Counted from the stretch's first letter, positions 1 to 6,061 are shown. The stretch is 6,675 nt of DNA from Verrucomicrobiales bacterium (GCA_003453085.1 DMMK01000193.1:1-6675), one strand, 5' to 3'. Translations and numbers: made by a program. Notes: generated from the sequence alone by a model not told the origin.

Positions 1-456
1 GATGAGTCCTGGAACGCCTTTGCCTTCCGTGTACTGACGGCGGACGATGTGACCTGGGCCTTTCGGGGCCACCATGATCACGTTCACATCCTTCGGCGGG
101 ACGACGGTCTTGTAATGAATGGCGAAGCCGTGGCTGAACAGGAGGGTCTTGCCCTTGGTCAGGTTCGGGGCGATGTCGGCCTTGTAAACACCACCGATTT
201 TGGTGTCAGGAACGGCGACGAAGATGACGTCGGCCAGCTTCACAGCTTCGGCGGTGTCATAAACTTTGAAGCCTTTTTCTTCAGCGACCTTGCGGCTCTT
301 GCTGCCGGAATACAGACCGATGATGACGTTGACGCCGCTTTCCTTGAGGTTCAGGGCGTGCGCATGGCCCTGCGAGCCAAAGCCGATCACGGCGCAGGTT
401 TTGCCTTTGAGAGGCGCCAGGCTGGCGTCTTTTTCAGTGTAGATTTTTGCGGGCAT
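1..456 (-). CDS. ilvC: Ketol-acid reductoisomerase, N-terminal part (runs off the left edge)
   Basis: Reading leftward from the ATG at 456-454 gives 152 codons with no stop, so the gene continues beyond base 1. The protein begins [20 protein letters not shown] and has the Rossmann nucleotide-binding motif [17 protein letters not shown] at residues 25-41. FSHGFAIHY at 107-115 carries the conserved active-site His of the family, and [14 protein letters not shown] at 129-142 is also a hallmark. Class I enzymes are about 330-340 residues, so a little under half is present. The enzyme is cytosolic. It isomerises and reduces 2-acetolactate, or 2-aceto-2-hydroxybutyrate, with NAD(P)H and Mg2+ in valine and isoleucine synthesis. 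The cofactor loop (GLYSGSKS, 47-54) is Ser-rich, which leans toward NADPH; that is inference. There is no clear Shine-Dalgarno sequence before the ATG. It is divergent from the Rrf2 regulator gene. Confidence 0.96.
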   Translation of the reverse strand, partial: MPAKIYTEKDASLAPLKGKTCAVIGFGSQGHAHALNLKESGVNVIIGLYSGSKSRKVAEEKGFKVYDTAEAVKLADVIFVAVPDTKIGGVYKADIAPNLTKGKTLLFSHGFAIHYKTVVPPKDVNVIMVAPKGPGHIVRRQYTEGKGVPGLI

Positions 457-610
457 TAGTTGTGGGTCTGGTTAGAGGGCGGGCAGAGTGGTGCAACAGA
501 GGGGGATGGTCAAGGAGGAGTTGACAGGCGGTTAGGCCGGGTGGAGTGCGCCGCAACGGCTCGTTTCCCTCTGCCGGACTGTTTTGCTGCGCTGCAAAGC
601 CATACTTGCG

Positions 611-628
611 AGGTCGGGATTTTGACCT
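611..628. promoter_or_regulatory. Inverted repeat just upstream of the Rrf2 gene, candidate autoregulatory operator
   Basis: AGGTC (611-615) and GACCT (624-628) form a perfect 5-bp inverted repeat with an 8-bp spacer, ending 11 bp before the ATG at 640. Rrf2 regulators commonly bind dyads near their own promoter, so autoregulation is a reasonable inference. The arms are short and could be chance. Confidence 0.3.
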
Positions 629-639
629 ACATCGTTCTC

Positions 640-1179
640 ATGAGACTGACCAAACGTGGAGAGTACGCCCTCCGCACCATGATCCGCCTGGGGGTCGCTG
701 CCCGCAATGGTGAAGGGGTGATTTCCGTATCCTCCCTCGCCGAGCAGGAGCACCTGCCTTTCAAATTCCTCGAAGCCATCCTTTTTGAGCTGAGGACCGC
801 AGGCTACGTGGAAAGCCTGCGCGGCAAGCACGGGGGAGCCCGGCTGGCCCGCCCGATGAGCGGCATCAAAATGGGCGAAATCGTCCGCCTCATTGACGGC
901 AAGCTGGCCCCCATCGGCTGCGCGAGTGAGACGGAATATGAAAAATGCACCTGCCCGGATGAGGAGCACTGCGGCCTGCGCATGCTCATGATCGATGTCC
1001 GCAACGCCATCGCCAACATCCTGGATCGTTACACGCTAGAGCATGTGGTGGAGGTGACGCTGCGAAAGCAGGAACAGTGCGGCACAACCAAGAAAAAAGC
1101 TGCCAAAAAAACAGGCAAGTCGCGCCATGCAGATCCTGCCGATGGATTCCTGGCCGTGCTGCTGGACACGCCGGTGTAA
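640..1179 (+). CDS. Rrf2-family transcriptional regulator with a four-cysteine cluster
   Basis: This is a 179-aa DNA-binding regulator. The frame is open back to 460, but I start at the ATG at 640 because MRLTKRGEYALRTMIRLG is the usual Rrf2 N-terminus. The winged helix-turn-helix covers roughly residues 1-80, with recognition-region sequence LAEQEHLPFKFLEAILFEL and the wing LRGKHGGARLARP. The following helix, GEIVRLIDGKLAPIGC, is also typical. Cysteines at 94, 103, 105 and 111 (C-x8-C-x-C-x5-C) lie where IscR and NsrR bind an Fe-S cluster, so redox or iron-sulfur sensing is plausible but unproven. The spacing differs from IscR. The C-terminus adds a Lys/Ala-rich stretch (KKKAAKKTGK, about 151-160) beyond the usual fold. 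There is no obvious ribosome binding site. The nearest downstream same-strand gene is the YezD-like gene, a possible target by analogy with CymR-type sulfur regulators. The exact ligand is unknown. Confidence 0.93.
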   Translation: MRLTKRGEYALRTMIRLGVAARNGEGVISVSSLAEQEHLPFKFLEAILFELRTAGYVESLRGKHGGARLARPMSGIKMGEIVRLIDGKLAPIGCASETEYEKCTCPDEEHCGLRMLMIDVRNAIANILDRYTLEHVVEVTLRKQEQCGTTKKKAAKKTGKSRHADPADGFLAVLLDTPV

Positions 1180-1265
1180 AAGCGAAGACGTGGCCTAACG
1201 GTCATCTCGTCGTTCCTGTTTAATTCGATTTAGCGTGATCGATGGGTGAAATCGCGGCCGTTCGG

Positions 1266-1357
1266 GCGTCGCGCTGCGACGCGATGAGTGAAGGCGGTGT
1301 GCGGGCCAAAACCGCGCCTTGAAAGGCGCGGCTAAGATACGGACGCCGCTCTGCGGC
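1266..1357. repeat. Cluster of three GC-rich palindromes, REP-like interspersed element
   Basis: Three perfect hairpins occur in 92 bp. Hairpin one is GCGTCGC (1266-1272), loop GCT, GCGACGC (1276-1282). Hairpin two is CCGCGCCTT (1312-1320), spacer GA, AAGGCGCGG (1323-1331), which as RNA is an 8-bp stem with a TGAA loop. Hairpin three is GCCGC (1345-1349), loop TCT, GCGGC (1353-1357). None is followed by a T-tract, so they are not ordinary terminators. No supported gene lies here; a leftward open frame across it has no recognisable protein features. The pattern suits a repetitive extragenic palindrome family inserted between genes. Only one copy is in this window, so its repetitive nature is inferred. 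The full unit may extend from about 1239 to 1380. Confidence 0.5.
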
Positions 1358-1383
1358 TGGGGAAAGAGGCATCGGGATGTGTA

Positions 1384-1418
1384 TCAGGTCCAGGAGTCCT
1401 GAAGCTTGGTTTAACCAA
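1384..1418. promoter_or_regulatory. Tandem small palindromes upstream of the terminator and YezD-like gene
   Basis: CAGGA-G-TCCTG (1391-1401) is a perfect odd palindrome, and the outer TCAGG (1384-1388) can also pair with CCTGA (1398-1402). It is followed by TTGGTT-T-AACCAA (1406-1418), a perfect 13-bp dyad less GC-rich than its surroundings. The second resembles a protein-binding dyad; either could also fold in RNA ahead of the terminator at 1438-1470. Candidate roles are an Rrf2 operator or the 5' part of an attenuating leader. Neither can be decided from sequence alone. Confidence 0.3.
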
Positions 1419-1437
1419 CCAGTGTGGCATATCGTAT

Positions 1438-1470
1438 AAGCCGGGCCCGTTTTCCGCGGTCGGGCTTTTT
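1438..1470 (+). terminator. Rho-independent terminator (rightward)
   Basis: AAGCC (1438-1442) pairs with GGCTT (1463-1467). After one G-G mismatch, GGCC (1444-1447) pairs with GGTC (1458-1461, one wobble pair), closing a 10-nt loop. The 3' arm runs directly into a T-run at 1466-1470. It has no T-tract on the other strand, so it acts rightward. It lies about 260 bp after the Rrf2 stop and about 105 bp before the YezD-like start. It may end the Rrf2 transcript, a small RNA, or a leader of the downstream genes. Confidence 0.65.
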
Positions 1471-1520
1471 CATGCCTTGAAGGCTCCCTTTTTTTCAGAA
1501 CTATAAAGAGCAATCCATCT

Positions 1521-1566
1521 TTGTTTTTAAATCATACTTGACGGGTGTAGATATAAAAGATAGGAA
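1521..1566 (+). promoter_or_regulatory. AT-rich promoter-like segment before the YezD-like gene
   Basis: After the terminator the sequence turns AT-rich. TATAAA at 1552-1557 is a 5/6 match to a -10 box but has only a poor -35 upstream. TTGACG at 1538-1543 is a good -35 but faces only TAGGAA at a 17-bp spacing (1561-1566). AGGA at 1562-1565 lies 11 nt before the ATG at 1577 and can serve as the ribosome binding site. A promoter is likely here; its exact hexamers are uncertain. Confidence 0.4.
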
Positions 1567-1576
1567 TTGGGCGTCT

Positions 1577-1759
1577 ATGAGTCAACACACCGCCGTAACA
1601 GAATCCGAAGCATGGTTGGAAATTGTCCGTCAGAAAGTCGGCGCCATGCGTTTTGGCTCGGTGCAGATCATCGTCCATGAAGGGCGGGTGACCCAGGTGG
1701 AGAGCACGGAGAAGACCCGCCTCTCCTCTGAGACCACCCAGTTTCCCGCGAAGAAGTAG
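1577..1759 (+). CDS. Small YezD-like protein (DUF2292 family)
   Basis: A 60-aa protein. The frame extends upstream to a TTG at 1538, but the ATG at 1577 has AGGA 11 nt upstream and gives the normal small size of the family. The conserved core is WLEIVRQKVGAMRFGSVQI (13-31) followed by IIVHEGRVTQVESTEKTRL (31-49). It is a short helix followed by two beta strands, matching the YezD/DUF2292 pattern of W-L-x-x-I, G-S-V-x-I-x-V-x-x-G-x-V and E-x-T-E-K-x-R. The molecular function is unknown. From memory, members often sit beside sulfate-assimilation genes and Rrf2 regulators, so a sulfur-related role is suggested, but no sulfate-reduction gene is in this window. The hydrolase gene starts 21 bp after its stop, so the two are probably co-transcribed. 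No signal peptide or membrane segment is seen. Confidence 0.87.
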   Translation: MSQHTAVTESEAWLEIVRQKVGAMRFGSVQIIVHEGRVTQVESTEKTRLSSETTQFPAKK

Positions 1760-1780
1760 TCCCTTGCCGCTTACGCCATC

Positions 1781-2548
1781 ATGAATATCTTTCCCCCTGT
1801 TCATCTCTCCCGCAGTCGCCAGACCCCGCTGCGTCCCGACCCTTCACGCCTCATTTTGGAAAGCCTGCCACCAGACCAGGGAATCTACATTCCCAAGATC
1901 ATCAGCAAACCGCTGAAGAAAGGCCAGGGCTACAAGTTTGGCATTTTCGGCGGCATTCATGGCGATGAGGAGGCGGGGACGCTCGCCATTCAGGAACTCA
2001 TCCAATGGGCGGCGGAAAAGCCGGAGGAACTGCACGACTTCGAACTCCATTTCTTCCCTATCTGCAATCCCACCGGCCGGAATCTGGGCATCCGCCACAA
2101 TCAGAACGGCCTGGATCTGAACCGCGAGTTTTGGTATGGCTCCATTGAGCCTGAGGTCATTTACCTGGAGAACGAGCTGCGCCGTGAGCGCTACGACGGC
2201 ATCGTCTCCCTGCATGCCGATGATGACTCTGACGGCTGCTATGGCTTTGTCAGCGGGGCTCTCCTCAGTGAGCACCTGCTGGAGCCTGCGCTGGCTGCGG
2301 CTTCGGCCTCGCTGCCCCGCAATGAACTTCCCATCATTGACGGCTTTCTCGCTGCCCGTGGAATCATCAAGGAGGGCTATCACGGCATCCTCAGCGCCCC
2401 GCCGGAGCAGCATCCGCGGCCTCTGGAGATCGTCTTTGAAACACCCGCCCTCTCTCCGATGCACCATCAGGTCAGCGCCACGGTGGCGGCGGTGAAGACG
2501 ATCCTGGCCGAATATCGCCAGCTTCAGGCCTACGCGGCCAACCTGTAG
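1781..2548 (+). CDS. M14 / succinylglutamate desuccinylase-aspartoacylase family zinc hydrolase
   Basis: A 255-aa predicted cytosolic zinc-dependent hydrolase. Zinc ligands are visible as H60 and E63 in GGIHGDEEAG (57-66) and H145 in SLHADDD (143-149). The substrate-binding block NPTGRNLGIRHNQNGLDLNR (96-115) is the familiar NP-x-G-x(n)-R-x-N-x-NG-x-DLNR pattern of M14 enzymes. E220 in LEIVFETP (215-222) fits the general base. The length is short for classical carboxypeptidases but normal for the AstE/aspartoacylase and MpaA-like branch. Likely chemistry is cleavage of a C-terminal amide or an N-acyl amino acid; the substrate cannot be told, and murein-peptide or N-acyl-amino-acid hydrolysis are the main options. 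There is no signal peptide. The ATG follows the YezD-like stop by 21 bp with no strong Shine-Dalgarno sequence, consistent with translation from a shared message. Confidence 0.88.
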   Translation: MNIFPPVHLSRSRQTPLRPDPSRLILESLPPDQGIYIPKIISKPLKKGQGYKFGIFGGIHGDEEAGTLAIQELIQWAAEKPEELHDFELHFFPICNPTGRNLGIRHNQNGLDLNREFWYGSIEPEVIYLENELRRERYDGIVSLHADDDSDGCYGFVSGALLSEHLLEPALAAASASLPRNELPIIDGFLAARGIIKEGYHGILSAPPEQHPRPLEIVFETPALSPMHHQVSATVAAVKTILAEYRQLQAYAANL

Positions 2549-2636
2549 TCCGTCCCCGGATCGGGCTCCCTTTCCTTCAGCGTGGTTCGTGCCCTGTGAA
2601 CACGCAGAAGGATGCTCGGGGCCGAAGAAATAGCAC

Positions 2637-3668
2637 GTGCATCCCTGTGCCCTGGAGCTGCTGCCTTGGGTCGATCACTTCACCCTCTTTATTCAGATGC
2701 TGTTGCTCCTTCTTTTCCTTTCGACGGCTGTCATTGTCATCTCCTTTACCTGCTCTCTGACGGAGGCGGTGCTGCTCAGTCTGAATCCTCTGGAGCTGAA
2801 ATTGCAGGAGAAAAAAGGCATCCGCAGTGCTGGGCGCTGGCTGGAGATGAAACAGGCCATCGAGCGGCCCATCTCCGCCATTCTGGTCTTCAATACTCTG
2901 GCCAACACCGGCCTGGCCACCCTGGCGGGTGCGCTGTTTACCAGCATCTATGGGGCAGAGTGGCTGTGGGTCTTTTCCATCATCATGTCCATCTTCGTTC
3001 TCTTTGGCGGGGAGATGGCGCCGAAGATCATTGGGGTGCATCACGCGGCCCGGTTTGCTCCCCGGCTCATCGGGCCGCTCACCATCATGCTGCGCCTCTG
3101 CCATCCCCTGGTGCTGCTGATGGAAAAATTCTGTGAAAGGCTAAAGAGCCGCAGCAGCGAAGGGCGCAGCCAAAGCGACCAAATCATGGACATCATCACG
3201 CTGGTGCAGGCTGCGAAGGCGGAGCAACTGCTGCACAATCAGGAGGAGATCATCATGATCCATGCGGCCACCCTCAGTGCCCGGCGGGTGAAGACTGCTA
3301 TGGTGCCGAAGGAAGCTGTCCGCGTCTTTGACGCCCGACTCTCTCTTCTGGAAAATGTGCAGGCGGTCGGGCCCAAACTGCACCGCAGCTATCCGGTGAG
3401 CCTGGATGGAACGCCAGACAGCCTGATCGGCTACATCCGTGTGCGCGAGCTCTTCGTTCAGAACCTTACCACACCTGCCACGGCCGACTGGACGAAGCTG
3501 GTCCGCCCCGCCCTTCGTGTGGATGGCAAGGCTTCGCTCACCCAGCTTTTGGCCCTCTTTTTAGATAAGCAGGAAGTCGCCGCCTTGGTAGATGCTCCCG
3601 GTGCGCGCATGGCCGGATGGATCACCCTGGACGATGTGATGAAGGTTCTCATGGGCGCCAGGATTTGA
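2637..3668 (+). CDS. CNNM/DUF21-domain membrane protein with CBS pair (CorC/TlyC-like)
   Basis: A 343-aa inner-membrane protein. Helices are clear at about residues 20-47, 80-103 and 108-125, with a weaker one near 143-162. DUF21 hallmarks are visible: SLTEA at 40-44, FNTLANTG at 85-92 and GGEMAPK at 124-130. The cytosolic part from about 205 carries a diverged CBS pair, with VKTAMVPKEAVRVFDA (218-233) resembling the start of CBS1 and AGWITLDDVMKVLMG (326-340) the end of CBS2. The C-terminal CorC_HlyC domain of longer relatives is absent. The family is linked to Mg2+ or other divalent-cation transport; 'hemolysin' labels are historical. The listed start is a GTG. The ATG at 2697 (MLLLLLFLSTAVIVISF) is an equally credible start, and neither has a good ribosome binding site. 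It follows the hydrolase by 88 bp and is convergent with the next gene. Confidence 0.88.
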   Translation: MHPCALELLPWVDHFTLFIQMLLLLLFLSTAVIVISFTCSLTEAVLLSLNPLELKLQEKKGIRSAGRWLEMKQAIERPISAILVFNTLANTGLATLAGALFTSIYGAEWLWVFSIIMSIFVLFGGEMAPKIIGVHHAARFAPRLIGPLTIMLRLCHPLVLLMEKFCERLKSRSSEGRSQSDQIMDIITLVQAAKAEQLLHNQEEIIMIHAATLSARRVKTAMVPKEAVRVFDARLSLLENVQAVGPKLHRSYPVSLDGTPDSLIGYIRVRELFVQNLTTPATADWTKLVRPALRVDGKASLTQLLALFLDKQEVAALVDAPGARMAGWITLDDVMKVLMGARI

Positions 3669-3747
3669 TTCTTGGGTGATGGTAAATATGGGCGTGCTGT
3701 TGGTTAGGCGGGGGGCTGCTGGAATGATGGCATCCGTTGGGCTTCGC
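3669..3747. other. Convergent intergenic gap
   Basis: The 79 bp between the convergent DUF21 and regulator genes holds no coding sequence I can support. I see no hairpin followed by a T-tract on either strand, so termination here may be Rho-dependent. Confidence 0.5.
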
Positions 3748-4833
3748 TCAGAACGACTCGCTGCGAACCAGTTTTGGCATCAAACGGATCGTGGAGGGAG
3801 GCAGCGTTCCTGTCTCTGCCAAACGCCGTGTCGCCAGGCATAACCGTCTGGCGAACTGGGCCGAATTTGTCTCATACCGCGTGATGCCTGGCACCGCGTG
3901 CTGTAGGAAGGTTTCATCATCCCTTGAGATGACGGCCATGTCTTCCGGGATGCGCAGGCCGCGCTGCTGCAAAAACATCATGGTGGTTAATACATGGTGG
4001 GCCCGGCCTACTAGGCACGCTGTCGGCGGCTCAGCGGAACGCAAGGCCTTGTCCAGCAATGTGCAGAGGTGGGCTGCACTGCCATCGTGGCGCAGCACCA
4101 GCAGCCGTGGTGCGCCCTCGCCTCCCAGGGCTTCCCGCAGGCCCTGTTCGCTGCTCGTCTCGCCTCCACACGCCTCCGCAGGGCGGATGAGTGCGATGCA
4201 GCGGTGGCCTTTGCGGCGCAGCATTCCACCGGCGTGGCGGCAGGTGGCCCGGTAGTCAGTGTCAATCGAAGCCAGCCCCACTTCCGCTGAGCAAGACCCT
4301 ACCACCAGGCAGGGAAGACGCTGCCGGAGAAACCAGTTTTGCACCTGCTCCAGAGAACCCAGAAGTAACCAGGCCGCAGCGGGCGCACGCGCGGTCAGCG
4401 CCTCAAGCGCACGCGCTGGGCTGGCAGAAAAGCAGGCCGGGCTGACATGGATATCCAGGCTGAAGCCCAACTGTGAAAGGTGATCTCGCAGGGAATCCAG
4501 CATGACAACTGTGGAAGGCGACAGCGTGGACAGAGGACGCGCTGAAAGCACAGCGATGCAACGCAGGTGCGGTGCATTCTTGTGCGTTTCCGCAAGCCGG
4601 ATGCGACGGCGCTGTCGACTATCCACTTCCAGCAAGCCTTCGCGTTTCAGTTCGTCCAGGGCTGCCCGCAAGGTCTGGCGGCTAACCTTCAGACGTTTGA
4701 CCAGCTCCCGCTCTCCCGGCAGATGCCCCTGCCAGAGGCCTGTGTGCAGGGATTCGCGCAGGCTATGGGCGGTCTGCGTGATCAACGAGGTGCGCTGCGG
4801 AAGTTTAAGCTGAGGTAAGGCGGTGAGGCTCAT
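3748..4833 (-). CDS. GntR-LacI hybrid transcriptional regulator
   Basis: A 361-aa regulator read leftward from the ATG at 4833-4831. Residues about 17-78 are a GntR-type winged helix: SLRESLHTGLWQGHLPGERE (24-43), then VSRQTLRAALDELKREGLLE (50-69). From about 90 to the end is a LacI/periplasmic-binding-type sensor, seen in IAVLSARPLS (93-102), IPEDMAVISRDDE (295-307) and the closing region around HAVPGITRYETNSAQFARRL (312-331). It probably binds a small sugar-like ligand and controls the divergent sialidase-like/aldolase pair as well as itself. The operator candidate is a 9-bp inverted repeat starting at the first base of its ATG. This leaves no Shine-Dalgarno sequence and puts its own transcription start inside or next to the operator. 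The ligand is not identifiable; a product of the sialidase-like enzyme or of the aldolase pathway is the natural guess. Confidence 0.9.
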   Translation of the reverse strand: MSLTALPQLKLPQRTSLITQTAHSLRESLHTGLWQGHLPGERELVKRLKVSRQTLRAALDELKREGLLEVDSRQRRRIRLAETHKNAPHLRCIAVLSARPLSTLSPSTVVMLDSLRDHLSQLGFSLDIHVSPACFSASPARALEALTARAPAAAWLLLGSLEQVQNWFLRQRLPCLVVGSCSAEVGLASIDTDYRATCRHAGGMLRRKGHRCIALIRPAEACGGETSSEQGLREALGGEGAPRLLVLRHDGSAAHLCTLLDKALRSAEPPTACLVGRAHHVLTTMMFLQQRGLRIPEDMAVISRDDETFLQHAVPGITRYETNSAQFARRLCLATRRLAETGTLPPSTIRLMPKLVRSESF

Positions 4834-4855
4834 CTGGTCCGGAAAACGGACCAGA
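4833..4855. promoter_or_regulatory. Perfect 9-bp inverted repeat, operator of the GntR-LacI regulator
   Basis: TCTGGTCCG (4833-4841) and CGGACCAGA (4847-4855) are perfect inverted copies separated by GAAAA. The dyad begins at the first base of the regulator's start codon and ends 2 bp before the rightward TATAAC box. A bound protein would cover the -35/spacer region of the rightward promoter and the leader of the leftward one. Its length and symmetry suit a homodimeric GntR or LacI protein. The binding itself is inferred. Confidence 0.75.
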
Positions 4856-4884
4856 AGTATAACCGTGCCAGCCAGCGTTTTTAA
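4856..4884. promoter_or_regulatory. Overlapping divergent promoters sharing one -10 region
   Basis: Rightward: TATAAC (4858-4863) matches the -10 consensus at 5 of 6; the 17-bp-spaced -35 position (TGGTCC, 4835-4840) is poor and lies in the operator. Leftward: TATACT (complement of 4856-4861) also matches 5 of 6, with TTAAAA (complement of 4879-4884) 17 bp away as a 4/6 -35. The two -10 boxes overlap by four bases, so the promoters would compete for polymerase. Confidence 0.5.
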
Positions 4885-4885
4885 A

Positions 4886-4899
4886 GCTGAATCTTCAGC
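4886..4899. promoter_or_regulatory. Second inverted repeat in the sialidase leader
   Basis: GCTGAA (4886-4891), TC, TTCAGC (4894-4899) is a perfect 6-bp inverted repeat ending 8 nt before the ATG at 4908, where a ribosome binding site would normally be. In RNA it could form a 5-bp stem with an ATCT loop. It may be a translational control element or a second protein site; its sequence does not match the main operator. Confidence 0.3.
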
Positions 4900-4907
4900 C
4901 TGCTCTT

Positions 4908-6038
4908 ATGCGTCACCATCATCTTCTGAAAGCTTTCCTTTTTTCAACGCTGCTCACGGGCAGTCTGAATGCACTGGCCGCGCCTGAAAGCGTTGTGACC
5001 TTGAATGTAGAACCCAGCAAGGAGCACCCACGCAACTCCGAAGGATCCTTCGCCACGCTGGCCTCCGGCCGCATTCTTTTTTGTTATTCCCAATTCTACG
5101 GCGGTGCCGGAGACGAAAGCCCGGCACGCATCGTGCGCATTCATTCCGATGACGAAGGCCGCACCTGGAGCGCCCCGGTGACGGTGGTGGAAAACACTGG
5201 CGGGGACAATGTCATGAGCGTCTCCCTCCTTCGGCTGGCCAGTGGCAAGCTGGCCATGTTCTACTGCATCAAGAACAGTTGGATTGACTGCCGGCCGCAC
5301 ATGAGCCTTTCAACCGACGACGGAGAGACCTGGTCTGCGCCGAAACTGGTGCAGAATGCGCCGGGTTACTTTGTGCTGAACAACGACCGTGTCATCCAGA
5401 CGGAGAAGGGCCGCATCATCGTGCCGCTTGCCTATCATCGGTCCAAAGGCACCGATCCTGAAAGCAGTAAATCCTGGGATGCGCGCGCCATTGCCACCTG
5501 GATCTGGTCGGACGATGAAGGGGCAACCTGGCAGGAATCCGGAAGCTGGTGGGCCATGCCTGTGCGCAGCGGCAGCGGGCTGCAGGAACCAGGTGTCGTG
5601 GAGCGGGCGGACGGGTCGCTGTTTTCCTGGTGCCGTACAGACCAGGGGGCGCAATACGGATTCGATTCCACGGATGCAGGCAAGACCTGGACACCGCCGC
5701 AACCCACCGAAATGAAATCTCCCAATGGTCCGGCCAGCATCAAGCGCCTGCCGGGCAGCACGGACCTGCTGGCGGTGTATAATGATCACTCCGGCCTGTT
5801 TCCCTTCCCGCCGAAAAAGCGGAACCCGTTTGTAGCAGCGATCTCCAAAGACGGTGGAAAAACCTGGCCGCTCCGCAAGCTGATCGAGAATGATCCCGAT
5901 GGCCTTTATCACTACACGGCCATTCATTTCACCAAGGATGCGATGTTGCTCGGCTACTGTGCAGGTGACAGCAAAGTGGGCGCCCTCAACCGCCTGCGGA
6001 TCCGCCGGATCAGTCTGGACTGGCTGCCGAAAAACTGA
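4908..6038 (+). CDS. Secreted sialidase-like BNR/Asp-box protein
   Basis: A 376-aa protein predicted to be exported: basic N-terminus, hydrophobic core LLKAFLFSTLLTGSLNALA (6-24) and likely cleavage near Ala24/Ala25. The mature part is a six-bladed sialidase-type beta-propeller with five clear Asp boxes: SDDEGRTW (80-87), STDDGETW (135-142), SDDEGATW (201-208), STDAGKTW (254-261) and SKDGGKTW (313-320). LQEPGVVERADGSLFSWCRT (225-244) resembles the sialidase segment with a catalytic Glu followed by an Arg. The classical R-I-P motif near the N-terminus is not visible; RNSEGSF (42-48) occupies that region. The fold is secure. Activity on sialic acid is not, and another acidic-sugar glycosidase or lyase is possible. 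It would act in the periplasm or outside. It is probably co-transcribed with the aldolase 23 bp downstream and controlled by the divergent regulator. Confidence 0.9.
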   Translation: MRHHHLLKAFLFSTLLTGSLNALAAPESVVTLNVEPSKEHPRNSEGSFATLASGRILFCYSQFYGGAGDESPARIVRIHSDDEGRTWSAPVTVVENTGGDNVMSVSLLRLASGKLAMFYCIKNSWIDCRPHMSLSTDDGETWSAPKLVQNAPGYFVLNNDRVIQTEKGRIIVPLAYHRSKGTDPESSKSWDARAIATWIWSDDEGATWQESGSWWAMPVRSGSGLQEPGVVERADGSLFSWCRTDQGAQYGFDSTDAGKTWTPPQPTEMKSPNGPASIKRLPGSTDLLAVYNDHSGLFPFPPKKRNPFVAAISKDGGKTWPLRKLIENDPDGLYHYTAIHFTKDAMLLGYCAGDSKVGALNRLRIRRISLDWLPKN

Positions 6039-6061
6039 GGCAGAAAGGCATTCATTTCATC

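Noticed and set aside
521..549. TTGACA at 521-526 as a -35 box for the Rrf2 gene
   Set aside because: The 17-bp-spaced hexamer is GAGTGC, with no resemblance to a -10 box.
460..639. Upstream extension of the Rrf2 frame to 460
   Set aside because: The extra 60 residues resemble nothing in the family, and the canonical N-terminus begins at the ATG at 640.
531..1199. GTTAGGCC (531-538) and GGCCTAAC (1192-1199) as inverted repeats flanking the Rrf2 gene
   Set aside because: Only 8 bp with no extension and no sign of a mobile element; compatible with chance.
1382..1410. Resemblance of TCAGGTCCAGGAG to the conserved loop of bacterial SRP RNA
   Set aside because: The GGAAGGAAGCAGCC core and the matching helix are absent; only a few bases agree.
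1220..1513. 97-aa leftward open frame across the Rrf2-YezD gap
   Set aside because: It runs through the hairpin cluster and the terminator, has no recognisable domain, and is best explained as chance reading of a palindromic repeat.
1844..2467. 207-aa leftward frame opposite the M14-type hydrolase
   Set aside because: It is the antisense shadow of a gene with clear zinc and substrate-binding motifs, and has no domain of its own.
3737..4818. Rightward open frames opposite the GntR-LacI regulator
   Set aside because: They are low-complexity Arg/Ala/Ser-rich shadows of a well-supported leftward gene.
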